Shown here: positions 1-7,340 of the stretch, one piece after another
Layout of the letters: every line of letters begins with the position of its first letter
Position numbering within the stretch: position 1 is the first letter of the stretch
DNA from: Streptomyces tibetensis
GTDB taxonomy: Bacteria > Actinomycetota > Actinomycetes > Streptomycetales > Streptomycetaceae
DNA: 64,000 nt
Direction: 5' to 3'
Assembly: GCF_007655005.1 (NCBI RefSeq)
Contig: NZ_SZVW01000001.1
Span: 124,001 to 188,000, forward strand
Made by a program: the position numbers and the translations under genes
Notes under the pieces: model-generated
What the model was told of the DNA's origin: nothing
What the model saw: the letters and a program-made list of their open reading frames with translations, nothing else
The model's database searches: none

Positions 1-974
1 TCGGCGAGCGGCTCCCACAGGGCCTGGGGGAAGGGCTCGTCGGGCACGTCGAAGAGCAGCCCCTCCGAGGAGCCGAGGAAGTAGATGTGGAACATCAGCA
101 TCAGTTCGGCGGCGGAGAGTTCGCGCGGGTCGGCGAAGAAGCTGCGTGAGAACACCTCGAAGGCCAGGTGGTGCGCGGCTTCGGGGAAGCGGACGCGTTC
201 CAGGAAGGCGGTCGCGCTGATCTCGTCGAAGCGTGTGTACACCTCGGGCACGCGCACGTCCGTCAGCGGCAGCGCCGCTCGGGCGTCCAGGGCGGTGAGG
301 TCGCGCCAGCGGAAGGTGGGGCTGAGGGCGACGAAGCCGAGGGCGCTCAGGGGCGGGGTGCGCGGGACGCGGGCGAAGCTGTCGGTCAGGCCGCCGCTGT
401 GCCGCAGGGGGTAGTCGGGCAGGGGGGTGAGGCGGGCGAGGGCGGGGTCGGTGCGCCGCAGCAGGCCGCGCAGGTTGTAGTACTGCCGGAAGAAGGCGTG
501 GAAACCGCGGCTCATGGTCACCTCGGAGCCGTCGGCCAGCCGGGTGCGGTACCCGGCGAGGCGGCCGCCCAGGGAGTCCTCGCGCTCGTAGAGGGTCACT
601 CGGGCGCCGCGTTCGGCCAGCCCGGTGGCCGCGGCGAGTCCGGCGATGCCGCCGCCCACCACGGCGACGGACGGTGCGTCCCCGGGCGCGAACCGGTCCC
701 GGCCGGGCGCCGGCATCAGGACCTCGGCCTTGCGGTCCCGGCCGCGGCGGGCGGCCGGGCGGGTGCTCGTCGGGCAGCTCTTCGGTGAGCTTTCCGGTGA
801 GCTTTTCGGTGAGCTCGGCGTTGTGTTCTCCGGTGAGCTTTTCGGTGAGCTCGGCGTTGTGCTCTCCGGTGCGCTTTCCGGTGAGCTCCGCGTTGTGCTC
901 TCCGGTGAGCTTTCCGATGTGCTCCGCGTTGTGCTCTCCGGTGCGCTTTCCGGTGTGCTCCCAGGGGGACTCAT
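1..974 (-). CDS. crtU: Beta-carotene desaturase/methyltransferase CrtU, 3' part cut by window edge
   Basis: The product is an FAD/NAD-dependent phytoene-desaturase-like oxidoreductase. A dinucleotide-binding motif (VAVVGGGIAGLAAA) follows an unusual N-terminal extension of about 75 residues made of Ser/Pro/Thr/Glu repeats. The family CrtU aromatises and methylates beta-carotene to isorenieratene. The assignment rests on the operon order crtY-crtT-crtU, which is the known streptomycete order, and on the desaturase-like fold. The ATG at 974 overlaps the crtT stop (ATGA), so translation is probably coupled. The gene is open to base 1, so at least 324 codons are visible and the C-terminus is missing. 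Another amine-oxidase or desaturase-type enzyme is the only realistic alternative. Confidence 0.85.
   Translation of the reverse strand, partial: MSPPGSTPESAPESTTRSTSESSPESTTRSSPESAPESTTPSSPKSSPENTTPSSPKSSPESSPKSCPTSTRPAARRGRDRKAEVLMPAPGRDRFAPGDAPSVAVVGGGIAGLAAATGLAERGARVTLYEREDSLGGRLAGYRTRLADGSEVTMSRGFHAFFRQYYNLRGLLRRTDPALARLTPLPDYPLRHSGGLTDSFARVPRTPPLSALGFVALSPTFRWRDLTALDARAALPLTDVRVPEVYTRFDEISATAFLERVRFPEAAHHLAFEVFSRSFFADPRELSAAELMLMFHIYFLGSSEGLLFDVPDEPFPQALWEPLA
780..968. repeat. 36-bp tandem repeats inside the 5' end of crtU
   Basis: A block containing GGCGTTGTG recurs with a 36-bp period near 817, 853, 889 and 925, flanked by 12-bp sub-units of the CTCCGGTGAGCT type. It is in frame and encodes a low-complexity S/P/T/E-rich N-terminal tail of CrtU. 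The period is 12 codons, so copy-number changes would keep the frame. Confidence 0.85.
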
Positions 975-1702
975 CGGGTGGCCTCCCTTGCCGTGGCCGA
1001 TCCGTTGCGGGCGACGAACGTGTGCGTGATGCCGGTCTGCCATCCCGCGAGGGGCAGGGCCCGCGCGCCCGTGAACCCGGCCCGCGTCAGCCGCATGGTG
1101 AAGTCGGAAGCGCTGTCGAAGTCGAGGACGCTGTGCCACAGGTGCCGGTACAGGGCCCGGTCACCGGTGAGCGTGCCCGCCGGGATGATCACCCCCTGGC
1201 ACACGGCCGTCCACAGCGCCCGGTGCGCGGGCGAGCCACCGAGGCTGTACTCGTGGACGGCGAGGCGCCCGCCCGGCCGCAGCAGTGCGCGCACCGTGCC
1301 GAGGACGCCGTCCGGGTCGGAGACGTTGCGGAACAGGTAGGCGGCGAAGACCGCGTCGAAAGGCCCTTCGCCGGCCGTCGCCAGCTCCTCGGCGCTCAGG
1401 TGCACAAAGCGCACGGTGTCGGGCCAGGGTTTGGTCCGGGCCCGCCGCAGCATGCCGGCGGAGGCGTCCACCGCGGTGATCCGCGCACAGGGTGCGGCCC
1501 GCAGCAGGGCCCGGGTGGAGGCGCCGGTGCCGCAGCCCAGGTCGAGCAGCCGCAGCCCGGCCCCGTCCCCGGGGAGCCTCAGCCGGCGGGCCGAGCGCAG
1601 CAGGTCGGCGCGGTAGCCCGGGTTGAGGCCGGTGAGGCGGTCGTAGGTGCGGGACGCGTGGTCGAAGGCGCGTGCCAGGTCGCGGTCGCGCAGCAGGGTC
1701 AT
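971..1702 (-). CDS. crtT: SAM-dependent methyltransferase CrtT of the carotenoid cluster
   Basis: A 243-residue class I methyltransferase with the SAM-binding motif LLDLGCGTGAS near residue 50 and a UbiE-like post-motif (FDAVFAAYLFRNVSDPDGVL). It sits between crtY and crtU, as in the streptomycete crtYTU operon, where CrtT is a methyltransferase-like protein of poorly defined role. The ATG at 1702 overlaps the crtY stop (ATGA), and its own stop overlaps the crtU start. This coupling decides the start. A longer open frame reaches 2767, but that upstream part is only a shadow of crtY. Confidence 0.88.
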   Translation of the reverse strand: MTLLRDRDLARAFDHASRTYDRLTGLNPGYRADLLRSARRLRLPGDGAGLRLLDLGCGTGASTRALLRAAPCARITAVDASAGMLRRARTKPWPDTVRFVHLSAEELATAGEGPFDAVFAAYLFRNVSDPDGVLGTVRALLRPGGRLAVHEYSLGGSPAHRALWTAVCQGVIIPAGTLTGDRALYRHLWHSVLDFDSASDFTMRLTRAGFTGARALPLAGWQTGITHTFVARNGSATAREATR

Positions 1703-2934
1703 CGGGGGTTCTCTCCGGTTCCTGGGGCGGGGTGGGTGCGGCGGGGCAGGAAGGGCACTTCGAGCGCGGTGCGCAGCATCGGGCCCACGGGGGTGCGCAG
1801 CCCGATGCCCCACTCCTCCCGGAGCGAGGTGGCACCGTCGAGGAAGCGCAGCAGGCGGTGCGTCGGAATCCGGCGGAAGAGGCCGGTGAAGAACGCGGGG
1901 CCGTCGATCCGGCCGGTGTCCAGGGCCCGCAGCAGCACCGCGTCCATGGCGAGTGCCCGCCGCCCGTGCGGCGCGGGCACGGTGGCGCGGCCGTCCCGCA
2001 CGGCGGCGGCGACGGCCCGGCTGTGCCGCTGTACGGCCGCGAAGGTGTAGCCGGTGGCGGGGCGGGTGGCGCCCCCTGCCGTTCCGATGCGGAAGACGGC
2101 CGTACCGGTCCGCCGGGGGAAGCGGGCGTCGGTCATGGGGATGACGCCCTGCTCGGCCGTCTCCACGGCGAACTCGCCCAGGCGCAGCACCTCCCGGGCG
2201 TAGTGACCGAGCGCTGCCTCGTACGCCGCCGTCGTCAGTGGGCTCTTGGAGAACTCGGTGTATTCGACGAGCGCCCGGTCCGGGGCCAGCGGCAGGACGT
2301 AGCCGAAGGCGAGGCCGTGCCGCGGCTGGGGCACCCGGAAGTCCATGAGGTCGGCGACCGCCGGGTCGAACCGGTCGGTGCGGGTGCGCACGAACCAGCC
2401 ACGGAAGTGCTGCAGCAACTGCGTCCGGGCCGGTGGCAGGGCGTGCAGGGGCCGCGAGTCGAACACGAGCCGGGCGCGCAGGGTCAGTGGCCTGCCGCCG
2501 GGTTGCGTGCAGCGGACCTCGGCGCCTCCGGGGACGTCGCGCACCGTGTCCGCGGTCGCGCGCAGCAGCCGTCCGCCGGGCGAGCCCGCCAGCCGCGCGT
2601 GCACCAGCCGTTCGAACGCCGCGGAACGCACCATGCGGTAGCGGGCGGGGGCCGGATCGACGGTGAGCGGGCTGCCGTCGCGGTCGTGTACCCGCAGCAG
2701 GGGCCAGGTGGCGGTGACCGCTTCGCCGAAGCCGTCGGCGTCGTCGTCGCTCTGGTCCCAGTAGCACCAGGTCCGTTCCGCCGGGCGCGCGGGACCGTCC
2801 GGCGGCTCCACCACGGTCACGGTCGCGACGGCGGTCTCGAGCAGCCGGTACGCGAGACTGAGGCCCGCGGCACCGCCCCCGAGGATCACCACGTCCGGCG
2901 CGCCGACAGGCCCCCGGCTCACCGGGCCCACCAC
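1699..2934 (-). CDS. crtY: Lycopene beta-cyclase CrtY
   Basis: A 411-residue flavoprotein of the bacterial lycopene cyclase family that cyclises lycopene to beta-carotene at the membrane. Visible marks are the N-terminal FAD-binding motif VVILGGGAAGLSLAYRL (about residues 15-31), the ERTWCYWD motif near residue 55, and the C-terminal FFTGLFRRIP-type segment. It is the first gene of a crtY-crtT-crtU operon with 4-nt overlaps. The true start could be the GTG at 2934 or the in-frame GTG five codons in; neither has a strong Shine-Dalgarno sequence. It lies 254 bp downstream of litR on the same strand, so it may be read through or have its own LitS-type promoter, which I could not identify. Confidence 0.93.
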   Translation of the reverse strand: MVGPVSRGPVGAPDVVILGGGAAGLSLAYRLLETAVATVTVVEPPDGPARPAERTWCYWDQSDDDADGFGEAVTATWPLLRVHDRDGSPLTVDPAPARYRMVRSAAFERLVHARLAGSPGGRLLRATADTVRDVPGGAEVRCTQPGGRPLTLRARLVFDSRPLHALPPARTQLLQHFRGWFVRTRTDRFDPAVADLMDFRVPQPRHGLAFGYVLPLAPDRALVEYTEFSKSPLTTAAYEAALGHYAREVLRLGEFAVETAEQGVIPMTDARFPRRTGTAVFRIGTAGGATRPATGYTFAAVQRHSRAVAAAVRDGRATVPAPHGRRALAMDAVLLRALDTGRIDGPAFFTGLFRRIPTHRLLRFLDGATSLREEWGIGLRTPVGPMLRTALEVPFLPRRTHPAPGTGENPR

Positions 2935-3059
2935 CCGCAGCCCATCACCGCACCCCGCTCCCGGCCACCTCGTCGACTGTGTCCTGTCCGTTCACCGCCG
3001 CTTCTGGCCGGCGGCCGTGTACGGATGCAGTCGAAGGCAGTCGGATGCGGTCGGCCGGA

Positions 3060-3203
3060 TCCACCGCGACACGGACGCGGTCGGTCGAAATCACCGCGAC
3101 ACGCATGCGGTCGGCCGGTCGAAATCACTGCGACACGCATGCAGTCGGCCGGTCGAGATCACCGCGACACGCATGCAGTCGGCCGGAGTCACCGCGGCAC
3201 GAC
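3060..3203. repeat. 34-bp tandem repeat array starting at the litR stop codon
   Basis: Units of about 34 bp begin at 3091, 3125 and 3159 (the last is 30 bp), with a degenerate unit at 3060 and a matching first segment at 3189 inside the litR 3' end. Read on the minus strand, each unit ends with CGTGTCGCGGTGA. The litR end is CGTGCCGCGGTGA, so the stop codon and last codons are part of the repeated unit. The core also holds GCATGC and CCGGCCG palindromes. Confidence 0.85.
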
Positions 3204-4370
3204 CGACTCCAGCACGGCGACGGCCTCGGCCAGCCCCGTCGGACGCGGCAGTCCGGCAACGGTCCGGCCGGTCCAGCCGGGCCCTATCGTCAACACGACC
3301 GGCTTGCGGCGGGCACCGCGCACCCCCCACTCCATCGCGGCCACGTGCTGGGCCAGCGGCCGGCTGGCGGTCGTCCGGGACTGCGCCCACAGCCCCACCG
3401 CCGCGGGCCCCGTTCTGCGGACGGCCGTGACGAGGGACTCCACGGGCAGGGCGCCGCCGAACATCCGCACCGGCACACCGCGTTCGGCCAGTGCGGCCGC
3501 CAGCACCTCCAGGGGCAGCGTGTGGTTCTCCCCCGGCACACAGGCGAGCACGACGGTCGCGCCCGGGCGGTCGGGGGCCGCGGGCGGGGCGCCTCGCCGC
3601 AGTGCGCCGGAGACGTGCCAGGACAGGAAGTGCTCGACCTCGACGTACTTCTCGCCCGAGCTCTCCCACTTGCGGCCGACCGCCTGGAGGGTCGGCATGA
3701 TCACCTCGGTCCAGGCGGCGACCAGCCCGTGCTCGGCGATCGCGGACCGGAGCAGGTCGTCCAGAGCGGGGGCGTCGAGGCGCAGTGCGGCACGGGCGAT
3801 GCCCTTGCACTCCTGGCGCACATCACCGAGACGCAGCCCGCTGCCCGCGCGGCTGCGGGTGGGGGTAGCGGTGCGGGCGCGATCCGACGGTCGCGGTGGT
3901 GTGCCGCCGGTCGACCGCCCCGGGTCCGCCGACCCCGGTGAGGCCCCGGCGTCCCGTCGGCCCGGGGTCGGTATCGCTGCCGGGGGCGCCGGGGCAGCCG
4001 GCCCGGCCGGGTCCGCCTCCGGTTCCACTTGAGTGGGCCGACCGGCGGAACCCGCCGCATGCGTCGTTTCGCCGAGGACCGCGCGGGCCGCCTCGGCGGG
4101 GGGTATCCCGGTCGCGGTCAGGGCACACATCCGCTCCAGCCGGGCCACGTCCGTCGGGGTCCACCGCCGGTGCCGGCCACCGGTGTGCGCGTCGGGTCCG
4201 AGACCGTAGCGGCGGTCCCACGTGCGCACGGTGGTGGGCGCCACCCCCAGCCGCCGGGCCACCTCGCCGGTGGTCAGGCCACCCCCGAGTGGCCCACCCG
4301 CGAGCGGCCCGCCACCGTGCGGCCCGGCCTCGCGTCCGCGGCGTTCGCTGTCCCGTTCGTGTGCACCCAT
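3189..4370 (-). CDS. litR: MerR-family B12-binding photoreceptor repressor LitR (CarH-like)
   Basis: A 393-residue regulator. An N-terminal MerR helix-turn-helix (TTGEVARRLGVAPTTVRTW, about 33-51) is followed by a disordered Ala/Pro/Arg-rich linker (105-178). Next come a helical cap with W235 and the E246-H247 pair, and a cobalamin-binding Rossmann domain with the ligand-type motif ENH283TLPL. These match LitR/CarH, which binds adenosylcobalamin, represses in the dark and releases DNA when light cleaves the Co-C bond. W-x10-EH is one residue longer than the W-x9-EH of Thermus CarH. The ATG at 4370 is preferred because the one at 4391 lies inside the operator. The gene is divergent from litS. 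Confidence 0.9.
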   Translation of the reverse strand: MGAHERDSERRGREAGPHGGGPLAGGPLGGGLTTGEVARRLGVAPTTVRTWDRRYGLGPDAHTGGRHRRWTPTDVARLERMCALTATGIPPAEAARAVLGETTHAAGSAGRPTQVEPEADPAGPAAPAPPAAIPTPGRRDAGASPGSADPGRSTGGTPPRPSDRARTATPTRSRAGSGLRLGDVRQECKGIARAALRLDAPALDDLLRSAIAEHGLVAAWTEVIMPTLQAVGRKWESSGEKYVEVEHFLSWHVSGALRRGAPPAAPDRPGATVVLACVPGENHTLPLEVLAAALAERGVPVRMFGGALPVESLVTAVRRTGPAAVGLWAQSRTTASRPLAQHVAAMEWGVRGARRKPVVLTIGPGWTGRTVAGLPRPTGLAEAVAVLESVVPR

Positions 4371-4387
4371 ACCTCCGACTGTACGAC

Positions 4388-4423
4388 GCATAAACGACGC
4401 ATGTTGAGCTGCGTCGTTTACGC
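4388..4423. promoter_or_regulatory. Inverted-repeat operator between litR and litS
   Basis: The arms GCATAAACGACGCA (4388-4401) and TGCGTCGTTTACGC (4410-4423) are reverse complements at 13 of 14 positions, with an 8-bp spacer. A further CGACGCA at 4384-4390 makes a direct repeat with the left arm. The site lies just upstream of the chosen litR start and about 110 bp upstream of litS, where LitR is expected to bind to repress itself and litS. Confidence 0.8.
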
Positions 4424-4530
4424 ACCGAACACTGGCCTGGAGCGCATGGCGCGGCTCACACAGCGCGACCGGTGCGGTTCGGCAGACGGCCTTCCGTCCC
4501 CGCACGACGCACTGCAGGAGGAACCAGGCC

Positions 4531-5136
4531 ATGATCACGAACACGCGACTCACCGCCCCCGTCGCGCCCGCGGAGGAAACGCGGTACGAGGAGGAGCTGG
4601 CCCGTGGCCTCGTCGCCGCCGACGAGGAGGCGTTCGCCGCGATCTACCGGCGCTGGGGCGCGCTCGTCCACACCATGGCCAGCCGACTGCTCGGTGACAC
4701 CCACGAGGCGGAGGACGTGACCCAGCAGGTCTTCCTCGGCGCCTGGCACGGCCGGGCGGGCTTCCGCCCCGAACGGGGTCCGCTCGGCGCCTGGCTGGTC
4801 GGCATCACGCGCCGCAAGATCGTCGACGCGCTGGCGGCCCGGACGCGACGGCTGACGCTCATCGACTCGGCCGGCCGCGACGCGGACCCCACCGGCCCCG
4901 ACGAGGCGGCACCTGATCGTGTCCTGGACCGGGTCCTGCTGGTCGACGCCCTGGCCCGGCTGCCGCGCCACCAGCGGGAGGTGCTGTGCATGGCCTTCTA
5001 CGAGGACCTGACCCAGGCGCAGATCGCGGAGCGGACCGGGATGCCCCTGGGGACCGTCAAGAGCCACGCCCGTCGCGGCCTGCACCGGCTGCGCATGGTG
5101 ATCGAGCAGCACCAGGCCGCCGACGCGGACCGATAG
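4531..5136 (+). CDS. litS: ECF sigma factor LitS
   Basis: A 201-residue ECF sigma factor. Region 2 shows AFAAIYRRWGALVHTMASRL and DVTQQVFLGAW, and region 4 shows LPRHQREVLCMAFYEDLTQAQIAERTGMPLGTVKSHARRGL. A strong ribosome binding site (GCAGGAGGAA) precedes the ATG by 9 bp. It is divergent from litR across the palindromic operator, the known arrangement in which LitR represses litS and LitS transcribes crt genes after illumination. The downstream zinc-binding gene (6689-6976) is a likely anti-sigma partner. The name litS rests on this context; the ECF assignment itself is certain. Confidence 0.88.
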   Translation: MITNTRLTAPVAPAEETRYEEELARGLVAADEEAFAAIYRRWGALVHTMASRLLGDTHEAEDVTQQVFLGAWHGRAGFRPERGPLGAWLVGITRRKIVDALAARTRRLTLIDSAGRDADPTGPDEAAPDRVLDRVLLVDALARLPRHQREVLCMAFYEDLTQAQIAERTGMPLGTVKSHARRGLHRLRMVIEQHQAADADR

Positions 5137-5233
5137 CGGTGCCGCCGTACGCGCATCCGCGGCGGCCCTCACACCTGAAAACAGGACCGAGACTCCGCAC
5201 CGTACGGAGACTCCGTTCGAAGGGATGATTCCC

Positions 5234-6061
5234 ATGACCTCCCACACCCGCCTCGCCGTCGCCGCCTCGGCCGGAGCCTGTGCCCTGGCCCTCGGCGTTT
5301 GCGCTCCCGCCCTGGCCGGACAGCAGGACCAGGCCATGGTGTCCGTCTTCCACGGCATCCCCGGCATGACCGTGGACGTGTACGCCAACGGCGACGAACT
5401 GATCGGCGACTTCAAGCCCGGCACGGTGACGGACCCCAAGTCCCTCGACGCCGGCACCTATGACATCAAGATCTTCGAAGCGGGCAAGGATCCCGCCGGA
5501 ACTCCGGCCCTGGAGAAGAAGATCGAGGTGCCCGAGGGCGCGAACGCCACGGTCGCCGCCCACCTTTCCGCCGACGGCACACCGGAGTTGACGGCCTTCA
5601 CCAACGACGTCTCCCGGGTGGACGCCGGCAAGGCCCGTCTGACGGTCCGCCATGTCGCTGCGGCCCCGGCCGTCGACGTCCGGGCCGGCGGACAGCCCGT
5701 CTTCAGCAACCTGACCAATCCGAAGGAGGACACCGCCGAGGTCGACGCGGGCACCCTCAACACCGATGTGGTGCTCGCCGGTACGGACACCGTGGCCATC
5801 GGCCCGGCCGACCTGAAGCTCGGCGAGGGCACGAGCAACGTCGTCTACGCCTGGGGCAGCGCCGACGACAAGAACCTGGCCCTGGCGACCCAGACGTTCA
5901 GCGGCATGGCGTCGTCGCCGCGCGGCGTCCCCGCGGGCGGCAGCGGTGCCGCCGTCGCCCCGAACTCCTCCGACCTGAGCCCGGCCTGGGCCGCCGGGGC
6001 CGGAGCGGTCGCGGTGGCGGGCGTGCTGGTGGCCCGCCGGGTCGCCCGCCGACGTGGCTGA
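5234..6061 (+). CDS. DUF4397 secreted, membrane-anchored surface protein
   Basis: A 275-residue exported protein. It has an N-terminal signal peptide (Ala-rich core ending near PALAGQQDQA), a DUF4397 beta-rich body (start VSVFHGIPGMTVDVYANG, later RLTVRHVAAAPAVDVRAGG), a Gly/Ala-rich spacer and a C-terminal hydrophobic helix ending in RRVARRRG. It resembles a sortase substrate (helix plus basic tail) but has no LPXTG-type motif. The ATG at 5234 is chosen because GAAGGGATG lies at a normal distance; an ATG at 5225 would leave no room for a ribosome binding site. The gene lies between litS and a class F sortase, with which it overlaps by 8 nt, suggesting one operon. Confidence 0.85.
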   Translation: MTSHTRLAVAASAGACALALGVCAPALAGQQDQAMVSVFHGIPGMTVDVYANGDELIGDFKPGTVTDPKSLDAGTYDIKIFEAGKDPAGTPALEKKIEVPEGANATVAAHLSADGTPELTAFTNDVSRVDAGKARLTVRHVAAAPAVDVRAGGQPVFSNLTNPKEDTAEVDAGTLNTDVVLAGTDTVAIGPADLKLGEGTSNVVYAWGSADDKNLALATQTFSGMASSPRGVPAGGSGAAVAPNSSDLSPAWAAGAGAVAVAGVLVARRVARRRG

Positions 6062-6701
6062 CGGCGCACGCCGACTGACGGGACCGACGCTGGCGGCTGC
6101 CGCCCTGGCAGCCGTCCTCGGTCTCCCGGCCGGGCCGTCACAACCGGCCGCGCCGGCCTCCGACTTCACGACCGCATCCTCCGGGCGGACGACCGGCTCG
6201 ACGACGAAGGCGCCACCGAGCAGGCCCCCGGCCCCGCCGCCCCGCCGTGTCCTGCTGCCCCTCGCGGGTGTCGATGCCCGGGTCACTGCGGTGGGCGTGA
6301 CGGACCGGGGCGAGACGGCGGTCCCCGACGAGCCTTCCGTGGCCGGCTGGTACCGCTACGGACCGGCGCCGGGCAGCGCTTCGGGTTCGGCGGTGCTGGT
6401 CGGACACGTGGACAGCGACACCGGAGCGATCGGCGAGTTCGCCGCCCTGTACGACGTACGGCGCGGGGACGGGGTGGAGGTGCGGCGTGCCGGGGCGGAA
6501 CCGGTGCGCTACCGCGTCGTCTCACGCGTCACCGTCCCCAAGAACGAGTTGCCTTCCTCGGCGTTCCGCCGCACCGGCGCCCCGGCCCTCACGCTCATCA
6601 CGTGCGCGCCCCCGTTCGTCCCCGAGCGGGGCGGCTACCTGTCCGACCTCGTCGTCGCGGCGGAGCCCGTGAAGTCCGGGAGGGCGCAGTGGCCCACGTA
6701 G
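6054..6701 (+). CDS. Class F sortase
   Basis: A 215-residue exported transpeptidase with a signal-anchor (residues 8-26), a Pro/Thr linker (35-65) and a sortase beta-barrel. The catalytic residues are His118 (GHVDSDTG), Cys184 (LTLITCAPP) and Arg192 (PERGGYLSDLVV), the class F signature common in actinobacteria. The GTG start overlaps the end of the DUF4397 gene, and its own end overlaps the anti-sigma gene by 13 nt, so all three are probably translated together under litS control. Its natural substrate is unknown. The preceding DUF4397 protein is a candidate despite lacking LPXTG. Confidence 0.9.
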   Translation: MADGARRLTGPTLAAAALAAVLGLPAGPSQPAAPASDFTTASSGRTTGSTTKAPPSRPPAPPPRRVLLPLAGVDARVTAVGVTDRGETAVPDEPSVAGWYRYGPAPGSASGSAVLVGHVDSDTGAIGEFAALYDVRRGDGVEVRRAGAEPVRYRVVSRVTVPKNELPSSAFRRTGAPALTLITCAPPFVPERGGYLSDLVVAAEPVKSGRAQWPT

Positions 6702-6976
6702 AGCCCGCGCACCTGGTGGAACTGGCGCTGCGCAACGCGGCCCCGACCGACGCGGACGCCGAGGCCCTGCGCCACATCGAAGAGTGCGGCCGCTGCGGTG
6801 ACGAACTCCGCGTCCTGGCCCGCCTGGTGACCGCGGCGCGCACCGCGCGGGCGTTGGACCTGCCGACCCCGCCCCCTGAACACGTCTGGCGTCACATCAT
6901 CCGAGAGGTCTCCCGCGAATCCGGCACACCCCGAGGGCCGGACCGCCCGGGGCACGACGAGAACGACGACTGCTGA
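6689..6976 (+). CDS. Soluble zinc-binding anti-sigma factor (ZAS-type)
   Basis: A 95-residue protein with the H-x3-C-x2-C motif of zinc anti-sigma factors (RHIEECGRCGDEL, residues 31-43), helical flanks and no membrane helix. The GTG start at 6689 has GGGAGG upstream. It closes the litS-DUF4397-sortase operon, so its probable partner is LitS. If so, litS would be controlled twice, by LitR at transcription and by protein binding. The motif alone does not prove that it binds LitS. Confidence 0.78.
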   Translation: MAHVEPAHLVELALRNAAPTDADAEALRHIEECGRCGDELRVLARLVTAARTARALDLPTPPPEHVWRHIIREVSRESGTPRGPDRPGHDENDDC

Positions 6977-7340
6977 GAGCCGCGGGCCTTCCGGGCGCGC
7001 CCGTCGAAGGTGATCGCCCCGCCGCCTTCCTGCCCCCGGCGAGGGCTGGGCGGCGTTGCGGCGCCCGCGCTCGTCACCCTCGACGACCTCGCACATCCCC
7101 GTCCCGCATCGGCTTCGCCTAGGTCGTGTCCGCAAAGTCCCGCCTGCCCCGCGACGCCTGGCACGCTCCCCCGAGCTCTTCGAGCAGGGGGTACCCCCAC
7201 TCGCCGCACCGGACGAAGCCCCAAGTACGTCCAGGTTCTCCGCCGGCCAGCTCCAGTCGATGCGGCTGTCCTCGTCGGCCCGCTTGTGAAAGAAGGACGC
7301 CTGGGAGCGGTCCTGCCGGGTGATGCAGCCGCCGCGCTTC
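6977..7340. other. Intergenic region with MITE-like hairpin
   Basis: There is no supported gene between these convergent genes. An imperfect hairpin near 7165-7200 (CCCC..GCTC ttc GAGC..GGGG, followed by GTACCCCCA) looks like the short, non-coding G/C hairpin repeats common in Streptomyces. The open frames here are compositional shadows, although a stretch at 7230-7310 reads on the minus strand like decayed coding sequence of unknown origin. Confidence 0.4.

Noticed and set aside
971..2767. 598-codon minus-strand open frame spanning crtT and much of crtY
   Set aside because: Only the part from 1702 down is a gene (crtT). The upstream part is the out-of-frame shadow of crtY, which has clear lycopene cyclase motifs.
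5950..6061. LPXTG sorting signal in the DUF4397 protein
   Set aside because: There is a C-terminal helix and basic tail, but the preceding residues (VAPNSSDLSPAW) do not fit LPXTG or a close variant.
7130..7330. Insertion sequence remnant between the anti-sigma and SMI1 genes
   Set aside because: Only a short imperfect hairpin and undefined decayed sequence are present; there is no transposase motif, terminal repeat or target duplication.
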